This document shows, in pieces, positions 1 to 9,776 of a stretch of DNA of 64,000 bases. The notes below the pieces were generated by a model. That model was not told where the DNA came from. It was given only the letters and a program-made list of their open reading frames with translations, and made no database searches. How positions within the stretch are numbered: position 1 is the first letter of the stretch; the number at the start of each line of letters is the position of its first letter. Source of the DNA: Alkalibacillus almallahensis (GTDB lineage Bacteria > Bacillota > Bacilli > Bacillales > Alkalibacillaceae); NCBI RefSeq assembly GCF_011761495.1, contig NZ_JAASRU010000007.1:90025-154024 (forward strand), given 5' to 3'. Made by a program: the position numbers and the translations under genes.

Positions 1-844
1 CGACCATCCCTAATTCTTCAGCAATAACAGACATAATAAAGTCTGTATGAGCTTCTGGCAAGAAACCAGCCTTTTGCACACTGTTTGCAAGCCCTTCTCC
101 TGTCAGTCCCCCGTTCGCTATTGCAATTAAGGAATGAATTAACTGATAACCCTCACCAGACGGATCTGCAAATGGATCCAAGAAAGACGTAAATCGATCT
201 GTTCTATATTCAGATGAAAAAATCAACCCAATCATACTGCCAAGCGCAATAATTCCTAGACCGAATAAATGAATAAGTCGTATCCCTGCAAATAATAATA
301 TCATTCCGCATGCCATTATAATCGATGCCGCTGTACCTAAGTCAGGTTGCATTAAGATAAATACAAACACTAGACCTAACACTATAAGGGGTGGCAAAAC
401 ACCTTGTCCAAAGTGATTAAGTTTATTTTGTTTATTGGTATAAACTTTGGCAAAGTAAATGATCATCGTTACTTTTGCTAGTTCCGATGGTTGAAATAAA
501 ATCGGACCAAAGTTCAACCAACGTGTCGCAAAATTTCGTTCAACTCCTATTCCTGGAATTAATACGAGTAACAATAATATGAGCGTCACGATGATCATTG
601 GTTTAACTAAGCGACCAAGATTGCGATAAGAAAATAAGCTAGCTATAACAAAGACACCTATGCCGATGATCAACCACATTAATTGGCGATCAAAATAATG
701 TGATGAATCGTTAATATCAGGATTCATCCCTGCATAAATAAAACTAGCACTATAGACCATCACAATTCCGATTACAGCTAAGCTGATAACAGTCGCAAAT
801 AGCGGGTAATCAAAATGTTTTAAATGTTGTCTCAACTGCTTCAA
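1..844 (-). CDS. FtsW/RodA/SpoVE-family peptidoglycan glycosyltransferase, 3' end cut by window
   Basis: Polytopic SEDS-family protein that polymerises lipid II into glycan strands in the membrane, working with a class B PBP. The translation has several hydrophobic segments, the family motif PSELAK, a GEGYQLIHSLIAIANGG stretch and a C-terminal AEELGMV, all typical of FtsW. The last ~100 residues lie outside the window. I place the start at a TTG (844) because AGGAG lies 10 nt upstream; an in-frame GTG at 853 is too close to that site. FtsW rather than RodA or SpoVE is a judgement from the motifs only. Confidence 0.85.
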   Translation of the reverse strand, partial: MKQLRQHLKHFDYPLFATVISLAVIGIVMVYSASFIYAGMNPDINDSSHYFDRQLMWLIIGIGVFVIASLFSYRNLGRLVKPMIIVTLILLLLVLIPGIGVERNFATRWLNFGPILFQPSELAKVTMIIYFAKVYTNKQNKLNHFGQGVLPPLIVLGLVFVFILMQPDLGTAASIIMACGMILLFAGIRLIHLFGLGIIALGSMIGLIFSSEYRTDRFTSFLDPFADPSGEGYQLIHSLIAIANGGLTGEGLANSVQKAGFLPEAHTDFIMSVIAEELGMV

Positions 845-929
845 TACGAACACGCTCCTATATCTACCATCATAACGGATAACTTACTTCTATGGATAGT
901 AGATTTTAGGACTATTTTGAGATAAATTT

Positions 930-957
930 AAAACCCGCTGATTTTCAGCGGGTTTTA
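930..957 (-). terminator. Rho-independent terminator
   Basis: A stem of about 11 bp (AAACCCGCTGA paired with TCAGCGGGTTT) is followed by T-rich sequence on the minus strand. It lies between the ABC-F gene and the ftsW-like gene, so it should stop transcripts coming from the ABC-F gene. Confidence 0.75.
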
Positions 958-964
958 TAACCTG

Positions 965-1291
965 GGTTCTACTAAAGATTAGAATTGAGTTTCAAATGAT
1001 TTAACACAAAGTTGTTGAATTGTGAGAAGCGATGGTGGCGACTCCTGGTCGACTAAAAGCGGTCACGTCCTGTGACCAACGTCGACATTAGGCCGTCCAG
1101 GCCGTCACGGGAATAGCATGAGTCTCGAGACCCCCAGAGGGCCACAGGATGTGGGTCACTTCAGCGTTCGGACAGGACGTCCGGTACTTAGCCGAAGTTC
1201 ATTTAGTTGCCGAGGAGGCTCGAGCCATGCCCGCGGAAAGCGTCCACCGATAGCGGATCACAATATCAACAACGAACTTCATCAAAGGCTA
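965..1291 (-). repeat. MITE-like long-hairpin repeat, copy 1 (expanded)
   Basis: Reverse-orientation copy of the family also found at 14169, 45068 and 52289. The conserved arms are recognisable (GTTGTTGATATTGTGATCCGC on the minus strand, and TTGTTGAATTGTGAGAAGCG on the plus). It is ~327 bp against ~210 bp for copies 2 and 3. The extra sequence lies in the loop and one arm and includes its own palindrome, GGTCAC-gtcct-GTGACC. One end lies 3 nt beyond the ABC-F stop codon. A 61-codon reading frame inside it has no support as a gene. Confidence 0.8.
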
Positions 1292-1294
1292 AGT

Positions 1295-2905
1295 CTAAGA
1301 TAAAGTTGGTGTTTCGATTTTCTTCACGTCATCTAGATATTCTTCATAACTCATTTCACGGTCAATGACACCTTCATCTGTAATTTCAATAATGCGGTTG
1401 GCGATTGTTTGAATAAACTGGTGGTCATGTGATGTGAACATAATTGAGCCTTTAAAATTAATTAGGCCTTCGTTTAATGATTGAATCGATTCTAAATCTA
1501 AGTGGTTCGTCGGATTATCTAATAATAATACGTTCGCTTCACTTAACATCATCCGCGAAAGCATAGCACGAACTTTTTCACCACCCGAAAGCACATTCGC
1601 TTTCTTAAATACTTCATCACCAGAGAATAACATTCGACCTAAGAAGCTACGTAAGAATTTTTCGCTTTCGTCTTGAGGTGAGTAATCACGTAACCACTCG
1701 ATTAACGTTTTATTATTCCCTTCGAAAAACGCAGAATTGTCTTTCGGGAAGTACGATTGAGAAGTGGTCACACCCCACTTGAATGAACCCTCATCTGGCT
1801 CTAATTCACCCATTAAAATTTGAATTAATGTTGTTTTAGCTAAATCGTCACCGAGTAAAACAACTTTGTCATCTTTATTCATACGGAATGTAACGTTATT
1901 TAATACCTTTTCACCATTAACCGTTTTAGACAAGTTATTCACTTCTAAAAGATCATTACCAATTTCGCGATCTGGTTTAAACGCAATGTAAGGGTAGCGC
2001 CTGGATGATGGTTTAATATCATCAAGCGTGATTTGATCGAGCAACTTCTTACGAGATGTTGCCTGACGTGACTTAGACGCGTTGGCACTAAATCGAGCAA
2101 TAAACTCTTTCAGCTCTTTAACTTTTTCTTCTTTTTTCTTATTCTCTTCTTGCGCCATTTTTTGTGCTAATTGGCTTGATTCATACCAGAAATCATAGTT
2201 ACCGACGTATAATGTGATTTTCTCAAAATCTAAATCCGCAATATGCGTACAAACATTATTTAAGAAGTTACGGTCGTGGGAAACGACAATAACGGTATTC
2301 TCAAAGTTAATTAAAAACTCTTCTAACCAACGAATCGCTTGAATATCAAGTCCGTTTGTTGGCTCATCAAGTAAAAGAACATCTGGATTACCGAATAATG
2401 CTTGCGCTAATAAGACTTTTACTTTTTCACTTTCTGGTAAGTCTTTCATCTGTTTATGGTAATATTCTTCTTTAACACCTAAACCAGATAATAAGGATGC
2501 GGCGTCACCTTCAGCTTCCCAACCATTCAATTCTGCAAATTCACCTTCAAGTTCTGCTGCACGCATACCGTCTTCTTCAGTGAATTCACCTTTTGCATAA
2601 ATGGCGTTTTTTTCTTGCATGACATTATATAATTGTTCATGTCCCATCATGACAACTTGTAATACATTCTCTTCTTCGTAAGCAAAGTGATCCTGTTTAA
2701 GCATGGCAATACGTTCATCTTTGCCAATCGAAACTTGACCTTCTTGTTGTTCAATTTCTCCGGACAATATTTTAAGAAATGTTGATTTACCAGCGCCATT
2801 CGCACCGATTAATCCGTAACAATTTCCTTTAGTAAATTTTATAGAAACATCTTCAAACAGTTTACGATCAGAAAATCGTAACCCGACATTTGTAACTTGT
2901 AACAT
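1295..2905 (-). CDS. ABC-F family ATP-binding protein (YkpA/YbiT-like)
   Basis: Soluble protein with two nucleotide-binding domains and no membrane segment, the ABC-F layout; members act on the ribosome (translation factors or antibiotic protection). The first domain has Walker A GANGAGKST (residues 34-42) and LLLDEPTNGLD, but LPESEKVK replaces the LSGG signature. The second domain keeps LSGGEKVRA, but its Walker A is degenerate (GDDLAKTT) and Walker B reads LLLDNPTNHLD, with Asn where the catalytic Glu is expected. The 536-residue length is normal. GGAG lies just upstream of the ATG. Housekeeping or resistance role cannot be told from sequence. Confidence 0.9.
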   Translation of the reverse strand: MLQVTNVGLRFSDRKLFEDVSIKFTKGNCYGLIGANGAGKSTFLKILSGEIEQQEGQVSIGKDERIAMLKQDHFAYEEENVLQVVMMGHEQLYNVMQEKNAIYAKGEFTEEDGMRAAELEGEFAELNGWEAEGDAASLLSGLGVKEEYYHKQMKDLPESEKVKVLLAQALFGNPDVLLLDEPTNGLDIQAIRWLEEFLINFENTVIVVSHDRNFLNNVCTHIADLDFEKITLYVGNYDFWYESSQLAQKMAQEENKKKEEKVKELKEFIARFSANASKSRQATSRKKLLDQITLDDIKPSSRRYPYIAFKPDREIGNDLLEVNNLSKTVNGEKVLNNVTFRMNKDDKVVLLGDDLAKTTLIQILMGELEPDEGSFKWGVTTSQSYFPKDNSAFFEGNNKTLIEWLRDYSPQDESEKFLRSFLGRMLFSGDEVFKKANVLSGGEKVRAMLSRMMLSEANVLLLDNPTNHLDLESIQSLNEGLINFKGSIMFTSHDHQFIQTIANRIIEITDEGVIDREMSYEEYLDDVKKIETPTLS

Positions 2906-2990
2906 GACTTTTCCTCCACTTCATAGTTTACCACATTTAGTATAACACGGATGAAATTCATTGCCGAATAATTTCTTTAATATAGACAAA

Positions 2991-3020
2991 TAAAACCCTC
3001 CAGCAATTATACTGAAGGGT
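2991..3020 (-). terminator. Rho-independent terminator of the hydrolase gene
   Basis: On the minus strand ACCCTTCAG pairs with CTGGAGGGT (one wobble) and is followed by TTTTATTTG. It begins 5 nt after the hydrolase stop codon. Confidence 0.7.
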
Positions 3021-3025
3021 AGATG

Positions 3026-3850
3026 TTAAGCAATCGTTATATTTTCGTTGTATTTTTCATCTGTATTCTTTGCTCCATCATCCGTATGCTTTTCGATAAA
3101 TGAAATTGTATAATCATTGAATTGATTTGCTTGGTCAATATTACAAACATGACCGGAGTCATCAATGATTTGTAATGACGCATTAGGATCACGGTCAGCA
3201 GCAAATTGTGCTCCTTTCAAGAATACATGATCTTCATCACCCATCAAATACAATTTAGGTATCTGTTTCGGCATGGATAAAAATCGCTTATATAAACTTT
3301 TTGAAACCGTCAGTAGTTCTGTCCACCGAACAAATTCCCGTTGCCCCAGTTTTGAGGCTTCATTCACAAATGTCGTACGTGAATCTTTGTGGTTCTTTTT
3401 TGGCATTAAAATACGTGCAAAAAACTTATATAACAACATATAAGGCACAAATGAACGTACTTTATATGCAATTTTGAATAGCATATCCGTCCAAAACTTC
3501 CATTTTACAACCGCGCCACCCATCGTCATCGATGCGACACGATCTGGCATTTTATGGCCAATTTCTGTCATGACCATCGACCCTAATGAAATCCCGATGA
3601 AATGGGCTTTGCGTAAACTCAGATGATCTAATACTTCTAAAACTTTATCTGCTATATTGCGTGTCGTATATTTGGCATCTAATGGTTTGCTTTTTCCATG
3701 TCCAGGAAAGTTTATAAATAAACAATTAAAGTTTTTCTTAAATTGCTTAGCTTGTTTATAAAAAATCGTGTGATTTCCACCAACACCATGTAAAAATACA
3801 ACCCATTCCTGGCTCGAATCGTGCTGATATATTTTATAATCTAATAACAT
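3026..3850 (-). CDS. alpha/beta hydrolase
   Basis: Alpha/beta-hydrolase fold enzyme of 274 residues, substrate unknown. An early HGVGG loop, FPGHGKS, nucleophile elbow GISLGS and late GDEDHVF and DSGHV segments supply the expected Ser-Asp-His triad. No signal peptide. I choose the ATG at 3850, preceded by GGGAGG with 6-nt spacing, over an in-frame ATG nine codons upstream, which would overlap that site. Single-gene unit between its own terminator and a divergent gene. Confidence 0.85.
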   Translation of the reverse strand: MLLDYKIYQHDSSQEWVVFLHGVGGNHTIFYKQAKQFKKNFNCLFINFPGHGKSKPLDAKYTTRNIADKVLEVLDHLSLRKAHFIGISLGSMVMTEIGHKMPDRVASMTMGGAVVKWKFWTDMLFKIAYKVRSFVPYMLLYKFFARILMPKKNHKDSRTTFVNEASKLGQREFVRWTELLTVSKSLYKRFLSMPKQIPKLYLMGDEDHVFLKGAQFAADRDPNASLQIIDDSGHVCNIDQANQFNDYTISFIEKHTDDGAKNTDEKYNENITIA

Positions 3851-4163
3851 GAAGTGCCTCCCCAACAACCTAAACATACATTATTCTTATTATAATTTAT
3901 CACATATTCACTCAACTGTCATGCAAAGCCGTATTGGCAATTATGTGACAACCTTCTATATCTTTCCTAGTTTAGCGGTTATCTATTTTAATTTTTTGAA
4001 AAAATTCACCTTTTATGATTATGAAGTAGTATTTACGGGTAGAGATGAAATGAATCGGATTTTGTCACAAAATCGTAATTTTTTTAAGGAGGGATTAAGT
4101 CTCTTACTTATTAATGATGATCTCAAAGCAACACATTAACAAATTTATGAGAGGAGAATGAAC
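3851..4163. other. Divergent intergenic region
   Basis: 313 bp between the minus-strand hydrolase and the plus-strand TM-repeat gene. It must hold the divergent promoters, but I found no confident -35/-10 pair or operator. A 96-codon plus-strand frame here has no ribosome site and unremarkable composition, so I do not call it. Confidence 0.5.
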
Positions 4164-5393
4164 ATGTCAGACTTAAATCAATCTATGCAGAGTATGATGA
4201 ATGACTTGATCCAAGCTTTACCTAATGTCATCGGAGCACTTTTATTATTACTTCTTGCTTGGATCGTCGCTAGCATTTCCAAAGCTATTATTCAGAAATT
4301 ACTCGTAAAAGCGAAAGTTGGTTCAGCATTAGAGAAAACACCAATCGCTGAATCCAAAGAATCAGCAGATCACACTTTACGTTCAGTTGGTAAGATTGTT
4401 TACTATTTAGTATTCATTCTGTTTATACCAGCCATTCTTAATGCCTTAAATATGGATGGTGTATCAGAGCCAATCACGAATATGATGGACAAGATTCTTG
4501 GGTTTATCCCGAACTTATTAGCAGCAGGAATCATATTAATTGTTGGTTATTTTGTCGCTAAATTAGTTAAAGAGATCGTTCTCAAGTTTTTACAAAGTCT
4601 AAAAGTTGATGATTGGTTTAACAAAGTGAATCCGAACAAAGACGACCAATCTTTAGAAGAAAATCAAGACAGCTTAGCAAATGTTTTAGCGAATATTTTA
4701 TTCATCGTTATTCTAATTCCTATTATTACTGTGGCACTTGAAGCACTAGAAATCTCTTCTGTGTCAGACCCTATTGTGATGGTGTTAGATCAAGTACTAG
4801 CATTAGTACCAAATATCTTAGTTGCGATTATCTTATTGATTGCAGGTTATTACATTGCATCACTCGTTAGTTCATTACTAACCAATCTGTTAAATGGTAC
4901 AGGGATTAACAATATCTACAGTTCATTTGGCATTGATGAAGCTAATAAACCTAATGTAGATCTTGCTAAAATTATTGGTACGACCGTTAAAGTACTAATT
5001 ATTCTATTCTTCACAGTCGAGGCGTTTAATGTCCTCCAATTAGAAGTGTTAAATAAAATTGGTTCGGCGATCATTACGTACCTACCGTTCCTAATTAGCG
5101 CTCTAGCTATTCTGGGAATAGGCTTATTCGTAGCCAACCTACTAGCTAATCTTATGATGAAATATTCAAATAGCAAGCTATCTGCAACACTCGTTAAATA
5201 TACGGTGATTGTGTTTGCAGTCTTCATGACACTGGATCAATTACAATTTGCTCCTAGCATTGTGAACCTAGCCTTCATGCTTATTCTTGGTTCACTAGCT
5301 GTTGCGTTCGCCATTTCATTTGGTATTGGCGGCCGTGATTTTGCCAAGAAACAACTTGAGAAGTTAGATGAGAAAATGAATAATAAAGAGTAA
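4164..5393 (+). CDS. Conserved TM-helix repeat protein, mechanosensitive-channel-like
   Basis: Integral membrane protein of 410 residues built of about five repeats: a Pro-Asn/Phe entry (LPNVIGA, IPNLLAA, VPNILVA, LPFLISA), a long hydrophobic helix, then a basic or polar segment. This matches the conserved TM-helix family annotated as mechanosensitive ion channel in Bacillaceae. I see no MscS beta-domain, so channel activity is inferred from the family. GAGGAG lies 7 nt before the ATG at 4164; an ATG two codons upstream is too close to it. Monocistronic, with its own strong terminator. Confidence 0.8.
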   Translation: MSDLNQSMQSMMNDLIQALPNVIGALLLLLLAWIVASISKAIIQKLLVKAKVGSALEKTPIAESKESADHTLRSVGKIVYYLVFILFIPAILNALNMDGVSEPITNMMDKILGFIPNLLAAGIILIVGYFVAKLVKEIVLKFLQSLKVDDWFNKVNPNKDDQSLEENQDSLANVLANILFIVILIPIITVALEALEISSVSDPIVMVLDQVLALVPNILVAIILLIAGYYIASLVSSLLTNLLNGTGINNIYSSFGIDEANKPNVDLAKIIGTTVKVLIILFFTVEAFNVLQLEVLNKIGSAIITYLPFLISALAILGIGLFVANLLANLMMKYSNSKLSATLVKYTVIVFAVFMTLDQLQFAPSIVNLAFMLILGSLAVAFAISFGIGGRDFAKKQLEKLDEKMNNKE

Positions 5394-5406
5394 TACGTTA
5401 AATGAT

Positions 5407-5440
5407 AACCAGGACTAGGTAGACCTAGTCCTGGTTTTAT
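5407..5440 (+). terminator. Rho-independent terminator, near-perfect palindrome
   Basis: AACCAGGACTAGGT pairs exactly with ACCTAGTCCTGGTT and is followed by TTATTTTG. It starts 14 nt after the TM-repeat gene stop. Confidence 0.85.
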
Positions 5441-5490
5441 TTTGTGATTTCAAGTTATTTCATAAATCGGTGAACTAATCAAATAAATAA

Positions 5491-5534
5491 GCGGGGAAAT
5501 GAAATAAGTTTAAAGACTTATTTCATTTCTCCGC
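5491..5534. other. Long unexplained hairpin
   Basis: A 19-bp stem with one G-T pair (GCGGGGAAATGAAATAAGT against its complement) and a 6-nt loop. It sits between the convergent terminators of the TM-repeat gene and the tmRNA. It has no clear T tract of its own: it could be a backup terminator or a small repeat. Confidence 0.5.
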
Positions 5535-5540
5535 AAAATA

Positions 5541-5577
5541 TAAAAAAATCGTTTGATGAAAAGTCATCAAACGATCC
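5541..5577 (-). terminator. Rho-independent terminator of tmRNA
   Basis: On the minus strand ATCGTTTGATGA pairs perfectly with TCATCAAACGAT across a 4-nt loop and is followed by a run of seven T. It lies 16 nt beyond the mature tmRNA 3' end. Confidence 0.9.
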
Positions 5578-5592
5578 TTAACCATATGCATA

Positions 5593-5949
5593 TGGAGATG
5601 GCGGGACTCGAACCCGCGTCCAGAGATATCGCCACTCAGGCTTCTACGAGTGTATTCGATTTATTGTCATTCGCCGATTCTTCAGCCAACCGACAGGCTT
5701 CCGAATGGCTAGTCTGATTAATCTCTTCTAAAGACCTCAGACGGTGGCCTTTAGCGTAGCCCGCTTCATTTTGAGACCCTTCAATCTACCACACGGGCGA
5801 TGGCAGGAAGGATCCTGCAGCCTGCTTTACGCAGCTACAGCGAAATCGTTTTGTTTGCCAGTTATTATTAACTGAATGACGTTTAACGAGTCGTCACCTC
5901 GACTCGCTACCTGAGCTCGATCTATCCCTGTCGAATCCAAAACATCCCC
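5593..5949 (-). ncRNA. ssrA: tmRNA (transfer-messenger RNA)
   Basis: Rescues stalled ribosomes with SmpB and tags nascent chains for degradation. The 5' end GGGGATGTTTTGGATTCGAC and the 3' T-arm GGGTTCGAGTCCC are diagnostic. The acceptor stem pairs GGGGATG with CATCTCC, including the G3-U pair read by alanyl-tRNA synthetase. After the discriminator A the genome reads TATG, so the 3' CCA is not encoded and must be added. The tag frame is internal. smpB lies 85 bp upstream on the same strand, the usual Bacillus neighbourhood. Confidence 0.97.
5827..5859 (-). other. tmRNA proteolysis-tag reading frame
   Basis: After the TAATAACT stretch the frame reads G-K-Q-N-D-F-A-V-A-A then TAA, giving the tag A-GKQNDFAVAA once the alanine carried by tmRNA is counted. 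It is shorter than the B. subtilis tag (AGKTNSFNQNVALAA) and ends VAA rather than LAA, which still fits ClpXP recognition of a terminal AA. Confidence 0.9.
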
Positions 5950-5989
5950 GATTAAAGATGTTTGGCTATTAACCGAACGTTACAAACTT

Positions 5990-6018
5990 ATTATAACATG
6001 AGGGTAGCCATTTGAAAA
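5990..6018 (-). promoter_or_regulatory. Candidate ssrA promoter
   Basis: A perfect TATAAT (5990-5995, minus strand) lies about 40 nt before the mature 5' end, leaving a short precursor for RNase P. The matching -35 at 17 nt is weak (TTTTCA). ssrA could also be read from smpB, since no terminator separates them. Confidence 0.4.
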
Positions 6019-6034
6019 ACGGTAAGCTTTTCCA

Positions 6035-6493
6035 CTAATAGTCTTTCAACGCACGCTCGACATCACGTTTCATATCCTTTTGTTTCAAGTCTTCACGTTT
6101 ATCATATTTCTTCTTACCACGGCCGACACCAATCAATAATTTAGCGACACCATTTTTGATATACATTTTCAGCGGCACGATCGAATAACCCTTTTGTTGG
6201 GTTTCGCCTGACAATTTATTGATTTCTTTACGGTGCAATAACAATTTACGAGCACGTGTTGGCTCATGATTAAATTGATTCCCCTGTTCATACTCCGATA
6301 TATGCAAATTATGAACGTATAATTCACCTCGCGACACTCGAGCAAATGAATCTTTTAAATTCACTCTCCCCGCACGAATCGCTTTAATTTCCGTTCCTCT
6401 TAGCACAATTCCTGCTTCAAACGTTTCTTCAATATGAAAATCATGTCTTGCTTTACGATTTGTAGCAATGGCATTTGAATCTTTTTGCGGCAT
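6035..6493 (-). CDS. smpB: SsrA-binding protein SmpB
   Basis: Binds the tRNA-like domain of tmRNA and delivers it to stalled ribosomes. The 152-residue product has the family hallmarks: N-terminal [40 protein letters not shown] and the basic C-terminal tail rich in KKKYDKRE. The ATG at 6493 is chosen because GGAGG ends 6 nt upstream; an in-frame ATG five codons earlier overlaps that site. Downstream partner ssrA is adjacent. An inserted plus-strand GNAT gene separates it from rnr, the usual immediate neighbour. Confidence 0.96.
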   Translation of the reverse strand: MPQKDSNAIATNRKARHDFHIEETFEAGIVLRGTEIKAIRAGRVNLKDSFARVSRGELYVHNLHISEYEQGNQFNHEPTRARKLLLHRKEINKLSGETQQKGYSIVPLKMYIKNGVAKLLIGVGRGKKKYDKREDLKQKDMKRDVERALKDY

Positions 6494-6696
6494 ATTTACC
6501 CTCCTCACTGCAAAAGCTATTTTACCAAAAAGAAGCGTCCATTTAAACTGTCTTCTCCTTAGATTGACGGTTTCTTATAATTCGTCATGATCATTCAAAA
6601 ATTTTTTCGTTATTTTTAATGCATTGTAATAGACAATTGTTTTTATGTTGTGGCATTCTAACTAATTAGGGAAACGAAAGATATGGAGGTTTTGTT

Positions 6697-7566
6697 ATGA
6701 TCGACACAATGCAAATACGACAATTAACTATAGATGATGAATCCCTTGTTGCCAACATGCAAACAGGTATTGAAGATGACTATGTGGTTCGGGTATTCGA
6801 GCGTTTAGTAACTCACGATAACCAACGACTATATGGCCTTTTTTCTGAAGGAGAACTCGCTTCGATCGCTGGTTACACAGTCTATCAAGGTCAGTATGGC
6901 ATGTTAGGGCGTTTAAGAAGTGATCAACGCTTTTTAGGCAATGGTCATGCAACGAGCATTATTCAATATGTAATTAACGAGTTAGAGCAATTAGACCCTA
7001 TCAAATGGATTGGGGCTAACACACAATTAAATAATTTCGCTGCTAAACGTGTCTTAGAGAAATTAAAATTACCTCAACTTGAGATGTTATATCCTGCTGT
7101 TTTGACACAACCTGAACAAATGCCGGAAGCTACTGGCGATACTTGGAAGGAACTCACGACACTAGAAGAAAAACGTCGTTGGATTGATCCGATCAAACAA
7201 GATGACTCGGTAATCTTTCCGTTAGAATCTTATTATCCATTTCCAGCTAGTCCAGCTTTATTAACAGATGATTTACTTGAAAGTTGGACGTTTTTCGAAA
7301 ATGATGCACAAGATCGTTTCATTATTGTTAAACATGATCAAAAGAAAAATCAATATGCACATGTCGTCTATTTATGGGATGACTTATTTGAACAACCTGG
7401 ATTGATGAAAACATTATATGAAACGTTAAGTAAGTTTAAGCAACAATATGGAGATGATCTTAACCTCCGTTTTGATATTCCAGAATCAACTCGACAGTTA
7501 ATCCCAAATGACGAAGCATTTACTTTCCAAGATCCTTGGATTCTACACGGTTATTGGAAAAAATAA
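6697..7566 (+). CDS. GNAT-family N-acetyltransferase
   Basis: Protein of 289 residues. The first ~150 form a GNAT domain (IRQLTIDDE start, and GRLRSDQRFLGNGHATSII as the acetyl-CoA loop); the second half is an extension without a motif I recognise. Substrate unknown. GGAGG lies 7 nt before the ATG. It is plus-strand between smpB and rnr and shares a terminator with rnr, so it looks inserted into the conserved secG-est-rnr-smpB block. Confidence 0.8.
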   Translation: MIDTMQIRQLTIDDESLVANMQTGIEDDYVVRVFERLVTHDNQRLYGLFSEGELASIAGYTVYQGQYGMLGRLRSDQRFLGNGHATSIIQYVINELEQLDPIKWIGANTQLNNFAAKRVLEKLKLPQLEMLYPAVLTQPEQMPEATGDTWKELTTLEEKRRWIDPIKQDDSVIFPLESYYPFPASPALLTDDLLESWTFFENDAQDRFIIVKHDQKKNQYAHVVYLWDDLFEQPGLMKTLYETLSKFKQQYGDDLNLRFDIPESTRQLIPNDEAFTFQDPWILHGYWKK

Positions 7567-7592
7567 GAGGCTGCGATTCGCAGCCTCTTATT
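7562..7592. terminator. Bidirectional terminator between convergent genes
   Basis: A 14-bp stem (AATAAGAGGCTGCG with its complement) and 3-nt loop fill the whole 26-bp gap between the GNAT and rnr stop codons. T-rich tails on both strands let it serve both genes; the stem includes the GNAT TAA. Confidence 0.88.
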
Positions 7593-9752
7593 TTATGCCT
7601 TTTTCTTTTTCTTCGGTTTTTTCATTCCGACGATTTCAAAATCGACAACACGTTCTTCGATATTTGTACCTATTACTCGGACTTTTAATTCATCACCAAT
7701 CCGGAATATATTACCTGTTCGTTCACCAATCATCACTTGATGCTGTTGGTCGAAGTTGTAATAATCATCTGTTAGGTGACTAACATGGACAAGTCCTTCA
7801 ATCGTATTCGGAAGTTCTACGAATAAACCAAAGTTCGTGACTGAATTAACGATACCATCATACTCTTCACCGATTTTATCGGACATGAACTCAGCTTTCT
7901 TGAGATCATCTACTTCACGTTCGGCATCAACTGCACGGCGCTCCATATCTGATGTATGACGCGCAACAGCCGGAAGTTCTTCCTTCCATTTAGCCGTTGT
8001 ATCAGCACTTAAGTCATCTTGGATTAAATAAGTGCGAATTAAACGGTGGACGATTAAATCTGGATAACGTCGAATTGGCGACGTAAAGTGCGTATAATAA
8101 GAAGTAGCCAGTCCAAAGTGACCGACACTTTCAGCCGCATATTTCGCCTGTTGCATCGAACGTAACATTAATTTCGAAACGACGAGATCTTCTTTACTAC
8201 CTGATACTTGATCCATAACTTGTTGTAAAGCTTTAGGATGAATATCATCAGCCGTTCCTTTCACTTGATAGCCTAAATTGGTGACAAACTCAAAGAAATG
8301 GCGTAGTTTCTCTGAATCAGGATCTTCGTGAATACGGTGGATAAATGGCACGTCCATCCAATGGAAATGTTCCGCAACCGTTTCGTTCGCCACAAGCATG
8401 AATTCCTCAATCATGCGTTCAGCTACACCACGTTCACGTAATACAACATCAGTTGGATGGCCTTCTTCATCAACTTCAATCTCCGCTTCTTTAAAATCAA
8501 AATCAATCGCGCCACGGTCCATACGCTTATGTCTTAAGGTTTGCGCAAGAGATGCCATTGTCTCGAACATCGGCACAAGTGTTTCGTATTCTTTCCGCGT
8601 AGCCTCATTACCTGCTAAAATATCATTTACATCTGTATAAGTCATACGAGCTGCAGTCTTAATCACAGCAGGGAAAATCTCATGTTGGACGACTTTGCCC
8701 GCATCATCAATTTCCATTTCGCAGCTTAATGTTAAGCGATCAACTTGAGGATTTAATGAACAGATTCCATTTGATAAGCGATGCGGAATCATTGGAATCA
8801 CACGGTCTGTTAAATAAGCACTCGTACTGCGTTCATATGCTTCTTTATCAATTGGTGATCCTTCTTTCACATAATGAGTAACATCAGCAATGTAAACACC
8901 TAATAAAAAGTTACCATTATTTAATTGCTCAATCCGCACAGCGTCGTCTAAATCCTTCGCATCGGCACCATCAATCGTCACAATCTGCTTGTCCCGTAAG
9001 TCACGACGTCCCTTAAGATCATCATCTGCTATCGTATCGGGTACATTATTCGCTTGATCAAGTGTTTCTTGATCAAATTCTGCTTTAATTCCATGCTTGT
9101 GAATGATAGCTAGGATATCAATACCAGGATCATTTTTATGACCTAAAATTTGTGTAATTTCACCTTCAGCACTCTTAGTCTCTTTAGGATACTCTTTGAT
9201 TTTTACAATGACTTTATGGCCATCAACTGCGCCATTTTCATTGCCTTCCTTTATAAAAATATCACCCGGAATTCGTTTATCATCAGCAATCACAAAGCCG
9301 AATCGTCCGTTATCTTGATAAGTACCGACAATATTTTGGTCGCTTCGTTCAACAATTCGAATCACGGTACCTTCTGGTCGGTTACCATTTGCGGAGTCAT
9401 TTTCGATTCTAACTAGAACCGTGTCACCGTTCATCGCCGAATTTAAATCAGACTGATGAATATAAACATCTGACTGTTCTTCACGATCTGGGATTAGAAA
9501 GGCAAATCCTTTCGAGTGCATTTGGATGCGTCCACGAATTAAATTCATTTTCTCAGGTAAACCATAACGATCTTTACGGTTTCTAATTAACATGCCTTCT
9601 TCTTCTAGTTCATTTAATGCTTTCACCAATGTTTTCAATTCTTCGCTGTCTTCTAATTCTAATTCGTCTTGTACCTCTTCAACACTTAATGGTCGTGTTG
9701 CCTCTTCTTGAAAAAAGGTATTTAATCTTGGTTTCATTTCTGCTAATTCCAT
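7593..9752 (-). CDS. rnr: Ribonuclease R
   Basis: 3'-to-5' exoribonuclease of the RNB family for structured RNA turnover, also linked to tmRNA maturation and nonstop decay. 719 residues: N-terminal winged-helix-like segment, cold-shock domains, RNB catalytic domain with [14 protein letters not shown] holding the metal-binding Asp residues, then an S1 domain ([18 protein letters not shown]) and a Lys-rich tail. I start at the ATG at 9752, which has AGAGGTG 6 nt upstream; the ATG at 9773 lacks a site. est ends 24 bp upstream, so they are co-transcribed. Confidence 0.95.
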   Translation of the reverse strand: MELAEMKPRLNTFFQEEATRPLSVEEVQDELELEDSEELKTLVKALNELEEEGMLIRNRKDRYGLPEKMNLIRGRIQMHSKGFAFLIPDREEQSDVYIHQSDLNSAMNGDTVLVRIENDSANGNRPEGTVIRIVERSDQNIVGTYQDNGRFGFVIADDKRIPGDIFIKEGNENGAVDGHKVIVKIKEYPKETKSAEGEITQILGHKNDPGIDILAIIHKHGIKAEFDQETLDQANNVPDTIADDDLKGRRDLRDKQIVTIDGADAKDLDDAVRIEQLNNGNFLLGVYIADVTHYVKEGSPIDKEAYERSTSAYLTDRVIPMIPHRLSNGICSLNPQVDRLTLSCEMEIDDAGKVVQHEIFPAVIKTAARMTYTDVNDILAGNEATRKEYETLVPMFETMASLAQTLRHKRMDRGAIDFDFKEAEIEVDEEGHPTDVVLRERGVAERMIEEFMLVANETVAEHFHWMDVPFIHRIHEDPDSEKLRHFFEFVTNLGYQVKGTADDIHPKALQQVMDQVSGSKEDLVVSKLMLRSMQQAKYAAESVGHFGLATSYYTHFTSPIRRYPDLIVHRLIRTYLIQDDLSADTTAKWKEELPAVARHTSDMERRAVDAEREVDDLKKAEFMSDKIGEEYDGIVNSVTNFGLFVELPNTIEGLVHVSHLTDDYYNFDQQHQVMIGERTGNIFRIGDELKVRVIGTNIEERVVDFEIVGMKKPKKKKKA

Positions 9753-9776
9753 ATTGTTCACCTCTGCATTCATTTT

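Noticed and set aside
1118..1303. 61-codon frame at 1118 and similar ones at 14126, 14155, 45085, 52249 and 52306
   Set aside because: All lie in copies of the hairpin repeat and are frame-open by composition, with no conserved product across copies.
3849..4139. 96-codon plus-strand frame before the TM-repeat gene
   Set aside because: No ribosome site, overlaps the hydrolase start and looks AT-rich random.
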